In this document: positions 35,096 through 45,337 of the stretch, piece by piece
Numbering within the stretch: position 1 is the stretch's first letter
Layout: every line of letters begins with the position of its first letter
NCBI GenBank assembly: GCA_022592435.1
Contig: JABYQS010000018.1
Span: 310,001-374,000, forward strand
Length of the DNA stretch: 64,000 nucleotides
From: Cerioporus squamosus
Lineage: Eukaryota > Basidiomycota > Agaricomycetes > Polyporales > Polyporaceae
Reading direction: 5' to 3'
Translations under genes and position numbers: made by a program
The notes under the pieces: generated by a model
Told to the model about the DNA's origin: nothing
Seen by the model: the letters and a program-made list of their open reading frames with translations, nothing else
The model's database searches: none

Positions 35096-36003
35096 CTAAA
35101 CATGTACATCTTTCTGCATACTCCGCAGCCGGCTCTCCAGACGATCCACTGTCGCAAGATGCTCCACCGCCTCATGCTGTAGCTCAGCCATCGTGCGCTC
35201 GACGTCATAGCGCACAACGTGATTCATCTCCTCGACACCGCTTCGCTTCAACTGCAAGATCTCGGAGCGGCGTTCAGCGGAGAAAAGTTGACGTTGCTCG
35301 CATTCGATTAGACCGTTCCACCGTTTGAGCTGTGCGTCGAGGATCATACCCTCTTGATACTGCACGTGGGCCGCGTGTATGGTCGACACATGGCCTATGA
35401 GCTCTCTGGAAAGAGACTGTCCAAATGTCAGCAGTCCGGGGCCAATCGCTGGACGGAAACCATACCTTCAGAGTTGAGCCGCAGTTACTGGCATCGACAG
35501 CATCCGCAAAAGCCTGGGCCCTGCCGTCATGGCGAAGTTGATGACCAATGGGTGACACGATCCATCAAAGAAAATCGTAGAACCTACAGCACAGCAACGT
35601 TCTTCAGCGTCTGTTTGGGCAAGACAGCATCGCCAGAAAATCCACGCAGTGTTTCGAGGAGCCGTGTAGACTGAAGGACCGCATCCGCGGACAGCATGGC
35701 GGGCTGATCTCCTCGGAGGGTAACCTTTATCGTCCGTAGAATCTCTTCCCGACACACGGGACATAGTCGGGCTCCAGCCCTCCGGTGGGACGTAAGGCAT
35801 GGAGAACAGAACATGTGTCCTGAAAATGAACTCAGCCTGCCGTGCATGTGCGAAGGAGCTACGGGCGACTCACCGCATTGTGTAGCGACCACAGCTCTAG
35901 AATCCATGGCTTGCAGAGAATCTTGGCAAATGGGGCATAGTATTTGGGTGATGACGGTTTGAGACATGGCGAGGAGGCAACACTCGGGACGATGCATCAT
36001 CAC
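35096..36003 (-). CDS. RING-finger and coiled-coil protein, 245 aa
   Basis: Model complement(join(35096..35416,35466..35520,35588..35819,35874..36003)); three GT-AG introns of 49, 67 and 54 nt and an exact 738-nt frame. The N-terminal RING, about residues 23-70, is C3HC4: 'LCPICQDSL', 'TQCGHMFCSPC' and 'RLCPVCREEI'. The first intron falls in the CG|H part of the zinc ligand motif. RING domains of this type usually act as E3 ubiquitin ligases by binding an E2 enzyme. After a linker the C-terminal half is charged and helical ('IECEQRQLFSAERRSEILQL', 'VERTMAELQHEAVEHLATVD'), a probable coiled coil for oligomerisation or substrate binding. Start: the first of three consecutive Met codons at 36003; a later ATG (MSQTVITQ) at 35967 would also work. 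Expression and substrate are unknown. Confidence 0.85.
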
Positions 36004-39000
36004 GTTCGTGGTGGTCTCTCTTTATACATATGAGAACTCACTTGCAAGTGGCACCAATTGCGACTTCCGATCACGAGTGAGATCCGAGACCCATGGCCAT
36101 CAATATGCGTATGATGCAGCTGCAGGCGCGCAGCTGTCCTATTAAGTTGTCTTAAATGGTAAGTACGATCCGTCGGGCGCAATGAATCTTATCGAGCAGC
36201 TGCCTCCTCCCACTAGTAGCTACAGGCTAGCTCCTCTTCACCGCGTAACCCGCGCACATGTACAGCATGTATATGCACGCGTAGGGGGTCTTCTCAGACT
36301 CCTGATCGATGAACTCCCATCGAGGATCTCTTGAATATGGCCACCGGGAACCCCGAATCACTCGTTTCGGTCTACCGCGCCCGGGGCATGAGGGTCGCGG
36401 CAGCGTCTCCAGGGCGCTAGCGCTAGCGACGCGTCCGAACCGTTCGTGCTCAAGGAAGGCGGTGGGAGAGTTTCTGGGGGGTGTGATCAGGTGTATCGGA
36501 TTCCACAGTTGGTCATCGCGAACGAGCGGCTTAGGTCACGGTGCAGTTGAAGTGCGCTCACGCAGTTCTCGCGTGAGCATTCATCCTGAAGCATTTGAGT
36601 CAAGTTGAACTGACTGCAACGGCCCCTAGGCGCTAGCAAATCGGGCACGGGTCCACTGGGCCTATAGCAACTTGGCCCATTGCACGCGGTCACGCGCACG
36701 CAGCGCTCCAGCGCATTAAGCGGACGGGATCGGATGTGTCGAGGAAAACGACGTGGAGAAGGAGGAGGACGTATACCTATGTGGACGCGCCTTGAAGTGA
36801 CGGCTTCACCGCAAATGCCGGCCTCGTCGAGTGCTGGTGGACACTTGGAGACCAAGTTGGGTCAACCGTGAGTTCCCGTGTGACGAGAGAGAGCGGACGT
36901 TCCCACCCACCCGGTAGTAGACGAGCATATTGCGAGGAACCGCATACAGCTAGGTGCACAAGCTTCGCGTGCTGAACCGCCATTCACGGAAGACGGGGGA
37001 TCACAAGGTCTTGAAGCAAGCTGCCGGCGATATAAACCCATGATGAGGCACGCAATACACGCGCCAAGAGTTTCGTCGCGACGTACATATGAAGGGGCAG
37101 GGCGAGAAGTTATGACCGGTGAGTTTGGAGCCTGAGTATGTTTTTGATCAATGAGGCCGGTCGCGGAGTCGTCGTTGATAGACACCGGAACATTCTAGCT
37201 TTGTATAGCAGACGATGCGGAAGATGTCAGAATGAGTTTCGGTATGCGGGAGCTTACTACTCACTGAGTAGCCAATAGAACGCCAACAGTGCGTTCCTGA
37301 TTAGAGGATAGAATTCTGACGACCCGATTGATGTGGATGGGGAGGTACTCGAGATAGAGACGCGTGGCTACGACGCGGGGACTGCAGTAGACTGTAGCGC
37401 AAAGCCAAGCGACGATGGGAGGTGACAGGCAGGCAGGCGAGGATGCACCGAGAGCGCAGGCGGCTGTCAAAAGACGAAGAGCGTGCTCTGGCGGACGAAA
37501 TTAAGCGGAGCGAGGCCGCGCGAGTCCGACGCCCGAACTCTGATTGCTGCTGAGAGAGATGTCAGCGGACGCGCAACCATGATACAGTAGCATTCACATA
37601 TTTCTCAAGCACGCAGACAATTTGGCATCGATGGGTGCACTTGATGCGACTGAGACTAGACTGCAGTGCGAGGCAGAAACAATGGATGACTTGTGGAGGG
37701 TGGTAGAGTTTCCTGCGGTATGAAAGCCTTGCTAGCGAGCATAGCTTCCCATTCAACTTGAATGCTGATAATCTTTCGTTACTGCCTGCAGACGAGTAAG
37801 TATGTTATCCTTGGAATTCGAAGTGCGCGAAGGGACCTGGATCCTGTACAGAGATTCGCAGCCGTCGGAAATCGATATGGCGTACTTTTCGTAGTGCACC
37901 TGCCGACGATAAGGATTAGGAACGCCTCATTGAGTACAACGTTGGAGGCGGAGTGCCAGAGTAGGTACCGACCACTGAGCATGCGAAGAGATGGGTTCGA
38001 CCCAGCTATATTCAGCTGTGCATGACCTACCGCCCGCGGAGGCCGACGTTCCAGGAGTACATGATTCAACATAAGTCAGAGTCCGGTCATGCCATGTGAA
38101 GACAAGGATGATGCTGTCCAGCTGACACGGAATGAGCAGGTCTTGACTGACGCGCCGGCCACCGACGGAACACAGGGAGCCTGTAGGTTACCAGAGAAAC
38201 GGACAGCAGCAGCCTGCGAAGCTCCGGTGCCCCGTCTCGGCCTCGCCGTAGTCATCGATCGAGACACCGGAGCGCGTACCAAGAACCAAGGATCAGACGT
38301 GCAAAGGCAACGCCGAGCCCGCCGGTCGCTCAACCTCAGCCTGTTTTCACCGTTGACTGTCGTGATGTCGACTGCGCGAACCATTCTCTACCCATCCTTT
38401 GCTTTCCAGCGGACAGCGTGCACAGATACCAAGCTCCAACGGCTCGGTGGGCGAGGATACAACGGATGCTCTCTCCCAGAAGAACAGAGTAAGCACGTCC
38501 GTGGCAGCTCCCGCGATGTCGATATCCCCGTGTCGAGGGAGTAGCCATGGGACGGTCTTGAGCAGCCTGGTACTCTCGGGATGCAGAACTAAAGAGATGG
38601 GATCGAGATTGGAGGCGGAAAGCACGCAGGACATCCTGCCCTTCCCATCGATATCCCGGGAGGGATGGGAAGGGCGGAGGCGCGTGCTAGCATGTGTCGC
38701 TTCACTCTGGACGGGATCATCGCCATACGCTGCGCTATAGATCAACAGTCCAGATCCTCTAGCCCCGCCTATGCGTTGCTCGCGACTGCGAAGGTCGCAG
38801 GTTCGGGCTTGTTGTTTCAGAGATGCGCTGAGGATCAGACCTCAGCAGACCATTGACCAAATCACGTCCGACGCCTCTCAATGATCACTGAGCAATCCAT
38901 AATGCGTACTTACTGCCTACCAGTGCTCAGCATGCGACCGCCGCAGGCGTGGCTGGCGATCAGGTATGGGTTTTCAAGTTGCTGACAATTGTGAAGCATC

Positions 39001-39299
39001 CATCTTGAACTCTCACACTCCGAGTCGCTTCGCTTTCACGTCGTGTGAGTACTCAAACGCGCAGCAATATCGTTGCATGCTTACTTCATAGGTCTGTGCT
39101 TGCTCCTTTGAGGTGGGATCCTGCGATTTCAGTACTGAGTGAGATTCAGAAGACAGCCAGTGGGAGGAGCCGGCCTAGGCCTAGTTAGACTCGGAGACGC
39201 CCATAATGACAGGCGCCCGAACAAGACGCCACTTAAAGCTAGGTACTAGTAACCTGCTCAAAGCACCTTTGACCGCCTTGATACTTTCCACAGCCAACC
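36004..39299. other. About 3.3 kb without a firm gene
   Basis: Open frames are present on both strands (for example 38347-38745 minus and 38399-38740 plus, over the same DNA), but none has a domain or a supported exon chain. No transposon ends or repeats were recognised. A degenerate or lineage-specific gene could have been missed. Confidence 0.4.
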
Positions 39300-39567
39300 A
39301 TGGCGAATATGTGTCTCCTTGTATGTGGAGGAGAAACATCTCTTTTAACTATGGGTAAGAAACGATTGGAACTCTTGAGAGATGAAGTACACAGGCATAT
39401 TCACTGACAATCGTGCTTTAGGTGACCTTCGGAGATGTACTCGTCAGTTGCACGACGTGTTTGTTCACCATTTCCGGCTTTTGACATATCACAAACATGT
39501 GATAGTCTCAGAGAAAGATCTCATCGTTCGAGTTGAAACGTATGACGGAACAACGATAGTTGTCTAG
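39300..39567 (+). CDS. Possible small orphan protein, 75 aa
   Basis: Model join(39300..39354,39395..39567). The ATG context is CAACCATGG. The 40-nt intron (GTAAGA...ACACAG) is short. The product starts MANMCLLVCGGETS and continues 'RRCTRQLHDVFVHHFRLL'. It ends at TAG 39565-39567. No domain is recognised. Without the intron, an ATG at 39382 gives 61 aa in the same frame. It sits about 170 bp upstream of another small plus-strand gene. Confidence 0.35.
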
Positions 39568-39740
39568 GGCAGCACACAAGTATCGCGGGTCAGGCCAAGG
39601 TCAGGCTCTGCGTCTGCGTCCTGCGCGTTCGCGGGCTCATAGCTGCACTCATGTTCGTTATCCTGCTTGTCTCGAAGGCTGGCACACTCTGACTGATCCT
39701 CTGCAGGGCTCTTTCGCAAGCGGCCAGGCCCACTGGCAAC

Positions 39741-40069
39741 ATGTTCAACAACGACAGGCCTGCCGATCTGACTTACGGTGAGCACTCAATCTCTTGTATC
39801 TCGTCTTACACTGTGCTGAGCGCGCCGCGTTGCGTATACGGATATGGTATATCATATAGATGACGCAGGCAAGATGCTTGAGCTTAACGAGCAAATCTTC
39901 CAAGGACTGCGCAAGGAAGTCGTGGAGGGTCTGCGCGATGTCTTGGATGGCATCGACACCTGTCGTGAGGGACAGCTTCGGCTTTCGAAAAGACTGAGAG
40001 AAATTCGGACAGCTGAGTACGCGACTTACTTTTGCCATGCGCTATGTTTGCAGGCTTTCTGACGTGTAG
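39741..40069 (+). CDS. Small helical protein, 69 aa, three exons
   Basis: Model join(39741..39777,39860..40016,40054..40069). GT-AG introns of 82 and 37 nt close a 210-nt frame. The product is mostly one amphipathic helix region ('MLELNEQIFQGLRKEVVEGL', 'DTCREGQLRLSKRLREIRTA'), so a coiled-coil or adaptor-like peptide is plausible. The second intron is very short, so the C-terminal six residues are uncertain. The next ORF starts only 20 nt downstream in another frame, and the two could be parts of one alternatively spliced transcript. Confidence 0.4.
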
Positions 40070-40088
40070 CGACAGTGTCGATTCAAGT

Positions 40089-40511
40089 ATGTCGTCCAGA
40101 CTGCCCGCGCCGCCTGCGTCCGCACCTCCCCCCTCCCGTGCAGGGCCCTCATCGTCTTTGGCCGTGCAGACGTCCGCGTTTCATCCGCCATATATCCCGT
40201 GTGCGCCGCCGGCCCCCTCGGTCCCGCCCACATTTCCGGGGGCGTCCCCCGGGGTAGTCAGGTTCGGCCGCGTCATCTGGTCACCCTTCCCTATGCAGAG
40301 ACGTGACCAGGTGTTCCTCATGGCGCACGCTGCCTGGCGAGCCGTTCCGGGTCTCTTCGCGACGGTGACGGACATCAGCGTGGCTGAAGACCGCGAATAT
40401 GTGGAGATTGTGTTCTCAGCTGTCGAATATGCGCGCGCATTTGTCGCAAGCTGGCAGCATCACCGCCACAGTATGGGCGAGTGGGCAGTTCTTCGCGTGG
40501 ATGAGTTGTAG
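40089..40511 (+). CDS. Orphan protein with Pro-rich N-terminus, 140 aa
   Basis: The single frame from ATG 40089 (MSSRLPAPPASAPPPS) ends at TAG 40509-40511. The first 55 residues are Pro/Ser/Ala-rich and probably disordered. The rest looks folded, with alternating hydrophobics ('VVRFGRVIWSPFPMQRRDQV', 'FLMAHAAWRAVPGLFATVTD', 'YVEIVFSAVEYARAFVASWQ'). No family is recognised. It lies 20 nt after the end of the 69-aa gene model, inside the segment between the inverted-repeat arms. Confidence 0.45.
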   Translation: MSSRLPAPPASAPPPSRAGPSSSLAVQTSAFHPPYIPCAPPAPSVPPTFPGASPGVVRFGRVIWSPFPMQRRDQVFLMAHAAWRAVPGLFATVTDISVAEDREYVEIVFSAVEYARAFVASWQHHRHSMGEWAVLRVDEL

Positions 40512-43280
40512 GACGTTCTCCGCGGTATTATGTGTACGATAGTCTAGATCTCTCTTAGCTTGGGTCCACGTAGCGCCATTGTTACCAACCTCCTCTCGCC
40601 AAAGTACCACTCTTCTCCTCCTCCTCCTCCCCTCTTCGTCGCCCGCAAGTATGCGAAGACGGAGATACGAGCTATCTGCAACTCGCACACACAGACAGCA
40701 CGGACCGCCGGCCGGTGCGCATATGGTAGCCGAAGTATCGGGAGCCTTAACCTTCATCATGACTTCATCATGGCGAGGGGTCTGTCCCAAAGGTTGGAAC
40801 ATCCTGCGCGCAAACGTGGAGGCAAACAACATCAGTGATGGTGCACGAGTGTGTGGAGGGGTGGTATACGTACGGCAGCGTATGGCGCATACATTGTTGT
40901 ACTCGTCCTCAGCATGACATCTGGGCGTGGTCACCTTCAACTGAACTGACACCGCAATGGAGCTGGGCTTAGCCGGGGGGACGGGGGGGCCGGGGATGGC
41001 TGGATCCGAGGGACCGCTGGTGGCATAGGACGGGCTGACCACGCATGGGACGGAGAGTCAGGCTGGGGCGGAAAAGACATCTCGCAGGTCCCGCGAGCGC
41101 AATTTCCCTCATCTCTATCTCCTGTGCGCGCGTTGGAGTTGTAACACGTTGCGCAATGGTGGAATCTGAGCGCACCTATACCGTGTTTCTCCTTGCGGCC
41201 AATGTCCGGCGCAGCAGAGGCGCAGGGAGACATCCCTGCAGGGGTTCTCATTGCCATAGAGAGATAGGGAGTGGACTGGATAGACCGTGTGACTTGAGTG
41301 GCAGGGGCTGGAGCGTTAACGGGCTGCGACAGCAATTGGGATCATGCTAGTTGTCGGGTCTAGCAAGTCATTGTACGCACCGGGGAACGGTGGAGCACCA
41401 CCTGAGTCCGCGCTCCAAACCAATCAATCAATCCAATACGATGTTGCTCTAGCCACTCATGCGGCAGTACTGATCACAATTCCTCAACAAGAAGCGTGAA
41501 TGCGAGAACGGCGGAGGTCGAGTCCATCTGCCAGGGTACTAGCGCCGAGCAGATACCCGACTAGAATGAGATTGCCAGCGCTGTAAGCAGGCCACCAGAG
41601 TCAAGTCAGGCCCAGGGCCGTGGAAGCACATGTACAGTCGCGCGCGCCGCGAGCGTGACGCATTGTGCAAGCTTAAGTCTGCCGTACTTAGTACCCATGG
41701 CCACTTTCGAATTCGCGCTTACCGCCAAGGCCCGAAAATACCCGGAGTTACCGTAGCGCTCGCCAGACTCCTCCATCCAAAAACCATACGATCCGTTACC
41801 ATGGCTCCCTCCTCTCCACGCAGCTACTGCGTAAGCATGCACATTGCGTATACGTACACTCTCAGCAGTACAATCTCTGTCATGGACGCGGTCGAGGATC
41901 AGCGATCACCAAGTTCCGAACCTCAGGTAGTGAGCAGTCTCCCCCTTATGCGCCGATCTGGTCTCTGACGGCTTGAGCTTTGAAGTCTGTCGCGGTGCCG
42001 TCCTCATGTCGCCGGGCGAGCTCAAAAATGAAGCTTTGACTTTCGATCCGACAGCTTCTGCGCATGCATGAGCTGTCAACGAGATCCCATGAGGATGAAC
42101 GTTATCAATGATCATCGGAAGGTTCAGGAGGTTAAAGTCGAAGTGCGTACACGCCTCATACCTCCATCGGCCCAAACCTGTGATCTAACATTGTGCGTCG
42201 CAGAAATGTACCTGCTGGCTGGCCATAGCGACACTCTCGGGATGTTCTTCGTTCTGCATGGAGTTGTGGTACATATCGCAGCGGCACTGACTTGAGGGTT
42301 GGGCCGCATGTGCTACGTGTGCACCCTCCTCCGTGGTCGCACACGTCCAAAGGGTGAGTCGCTGTGCTGTTTCACTGACTGAATATATTGGAAACTGTCA
42401 ATCTCTGGTGGGGGATGAACAGTTCTCTCCCTCTCAGTCTCAGAGCGATCATTTTGCTAGTCTCGAGGCTTTTAAGCCAATTCTGTGATAGTGCTGTGTC
42501 TGGATGGCTGCTGACAATCGCGTATGGCTCTGCTCGCTTCGTGAAGCTCGCAGCTTTCAGGAGCTGGATGCAGGGCTGTACGCGAATGTTATTCACCTCC
42601 CCATGTTTCACTAAGAGCAGGGAACCTACACGCGTGCGTTAGGTGATCACTGCCAGCGCGACTTTCGATGCACCAGACACTGGTGTCACGACTGTCATTG
42701 ATACGCGACATTAGCTCCGCTTGGACTGCAGAGCAAATGATGCCTTGTCTTACCTCGTCTCGCCCAGGTGGCGTGAGCGACATGCTAGGATGATCAGTGG
42801 CCGTATACAACTGGATTGAAGCCCGCTGTGATACGAGCCTATGGAGAGTGACTAGTGAATTGAATTCACAGGTACGCAGAGCTCTGCCATTGGAGGGCGG
42901 ATGTGTTTTTCCGTCACGGTCACGAATGCTTTCCTTTCGCGGAACAAGGCCGTACGCCGCGCAGAACGCCCGCAGAGTCGACGTCTGCAGTTCCGTGGGA
43001 AGGTCCTGCATTGCACTTTGACGACCCTCACAAGCGAAGAGAGGTCTGCTTTGCCCGCGGTGCATCATGCCTGCGGCTCGTCAGCGGCGGTGTCGACACC
43101 GTCCAATGCGCCGACCCTCAGCTTGCAGCTTGGACTCGCTCAAGCTTTGGCCTTCTGACGATTTGGCAGTCGCTTTGGTAGACTCGGGAGACGTACAAAT
43201 ATCTTCAGCTTGCATGTCGAACATGTCAGTATACGTTGCCCTTCTGCCTGAACCCAGAGCCACTCCTCTTCACGAACAAC
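40512..43280. other. No firm gene
   Basis: Frames overlap on both strands without domains. A minus-strand frame (42589-43068, 'GRDEVRQGIICSAVQAELM') might be part of a spliced gene but I could not build one. A short CTC run is at about 40617-40631. Confidence 0.4.
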
Positions 43281-43865
43281 ATGTCGTCCTCGGCTTCCGG
43301 CGAACAGTCTTCTCATCATCCGTCGTTCCGGATCAGCTCTTACTCCAGTCTTGCGAACTGGAAGGGTGGCGCAGATGTCCCTCAGCAATCCGTGCCTGTC
43401 CCCGATCCAGAGGCCATCCTTGCCGACTTTTATCATCGCAAGAGTAAGAAGCCTACCCGTCAAGAGCAATACGAGTTGTCTCGTGCCTCAGGCTTTCCGC
43501 CAGGCACCGTTGCGGAGTGGCATGTTCCCGCCTCGACTGCGTTGCTTCATATCGGCTGATGTATGCGCGTACAGGTTCCTCAGGAAGCGGGATGCAGATT
43601 TGTCGTGGACAGCTCTTCAGCCCGCGCAGACGTCTTGGGATATACAGAAACCCCGCACCCGGTTTACTGCCGAGCAAAAGCAGATCCTCGAGGCCCATTT
43701 CCAGCTGAATACCAGGCCTGGTCCCATAGAGCAAGCTCAGCTTGCGGTGGAACTCGGTGTTACCCCCGACAAGATTTATAACTGGTACGACTCTCGTATT
43801 TGCGGGTTGCTCCTTCGTTTAACCTCCCGGACAGGTTCGACCGCAAGCGCAGGCCGAATGCTTAG
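43281..43865 (+). CDS. Double homeodomain protein, 159 aa
   Basis: Model join(43281..43519,43575..43784,43835..43865), 480 nt. Two tandem homeodomains are seen. HD1 is about residues 43-88 ('PEAILADFYHRKSKKPTRQE', 'ASGFPPGTVAEWFLRKRD'). HD2 is about residues 105-158 ('KPRTRFTAEQKQILEAHFQL', 'LGVTPDKIYNWFDRKRRPNA'), ending at the stop. The DNA-recognition helix of each contains a WF pair (residues 80-81 and 150-151), and both introns fall inside that Trp codon (TG|G). Intron 1 has a GC donor (GCATGT), intron 2 a GT donor; using other donors destroys the homeodomains. Such proteins bind DNA as transcription factors. HD1 lacks the usual Asn of WFxN, so its DNA binding is doubtful, while HD2 has Asp there (WFDRKRR). 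An upstream in-frame ATG at 43236 would add 15 residues. It is not obviously a mating-type gene: no divergent partner is seen. Confidence 0.75.
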
Positions 43866-45337
43866 ACTAACACCACTCATAGTAGAGCGAATATACGCAG
43901 TCACTACGCTTCGCTAGTCATAGCTGACCATAGAAACGCCTCGCATCATACATTATCGATCAACACTCTGGTTATATTTATTATCTTTCATTCGTGTCAT
44001 CACTATGGACTCGACATCCTGACTGTGGCATCATCCTACCGTCTACGCTACATGGACCCGGTACCCGCGCTTCGAGGTATCAATGCTTCTACCAATATCC
44101 GCCATCGCCCTTGTTCTTCCCTACTGTTCTTGTGGATGAGTATATCCTACCACACAGGCTGAGGCAGCCGGCTCAACAACGCTCCATTCGTCGTTTGGTG
44201 CTCCTCGAGCTCGAGCTCAAGCTGCAAAAACATGGTATAACTGGGGAGGATGAGTGGCATATGGTAGCCGACCGCGCATTGACGGTCCTGGAACGGCGTT
44301 TGGTCGTGAACAGGGCCCGCTGTCGATTGTGCAGGTCTGCCCATTGCCGGAGTTGGCCACACAGTTGCTTTTCGAGTCCTTACCGCTTCGTTCAGAGTGT
44401 AGACAGCCGCGGTATGTAGTCTCGGCTCCATGCCGATAACAGGCACTACTGAGGTTGTGTTCAAGCGTCATACATCGAGAGTCGAATTGGCACTGCTACT
44501 TTCGACAGCGCAGGCAGTATTCCATCATACGACTAGGATATCACCGATGTGACTGACGACCTCATTGCAATCCAAACATGCTGTCCATGATCAGAACCCC
44601 GTTGTTCTATAGAGCAGCATAAGACACTTCACGCAGACTATCAGCACAGGAGACAGACAGCACCGGAATGCGGCTCTAACCTTGATTCTCATTTCGGAAG
44701 ACGGCCTGTGCGCATATGAACATGAGATGAGGCCTTCGCCATCACGGTAGGGACAAGAGTAAGGTCAGAGAACACGCATAACCAAGTGCTTGAGTTATAC
44801 ATATGGGCAAGCCCGAGACTTCGGACAAATGCGTTTCTGGAAGGATAAAGAGCGCGTGCAGTCGATTGAAACCTGGGCCTTGCGAAATGACAACATGAAC
44901 TTCAGTACAGGAATAGTGTAATCGACTGAAAGCGTACGGGCCAGACAACCTACAATCAACAGTACTAGGTTCACGACGATTAAAGATGACAGTGCCACCT
45001 GCCATCAGGTTAAACTGGGGCCATGGTGGGACGTCTACCAGCTAGCACTCCTCGGTGGCGGGTTTGAGCGCCGGCAGATATCATAGATCGCGGACCAGAT
45101 TTCCTATCAATGGCTGCCATGGTGGAGACGAACCCTGGTCCATCGTAAGGGACACTCTGCAGTACGAGAGAACCACATGTGCGCAATAGTCCATGCGCCA
45201 GGAACACATAGGCATGGGCAAAGGCGAGACCTCTGATATAACGGTGCGGGACTCACCTGGGGCAGCGGGGCGTGCGCGCCGAGGCGCGTTCCAGCAACGT
45301 CGGGCAGGCTGGCCGCCGGCCTCAGGCAGCACGCCTT
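43866..45337. other. No firm gene
   Basis: Short overlapping frames follow the homeodomain gene. None has a recognisable domain. The stretch ends at the right arm of the inverted repeat. Confidence 0.45.

Noticed and set aside
37975..38010. tRNA-like T-arm (gggttcgaccc)
   Set aside because: No acceptor stem, D arm or anticodon arm could be folded around it.
43281..43865. Homeodomain gene as part of a mating-type A locus
   Set aside because: No divergent partner homeodomain gene and no MIP or beta-fg flanking gene were seen in the window.
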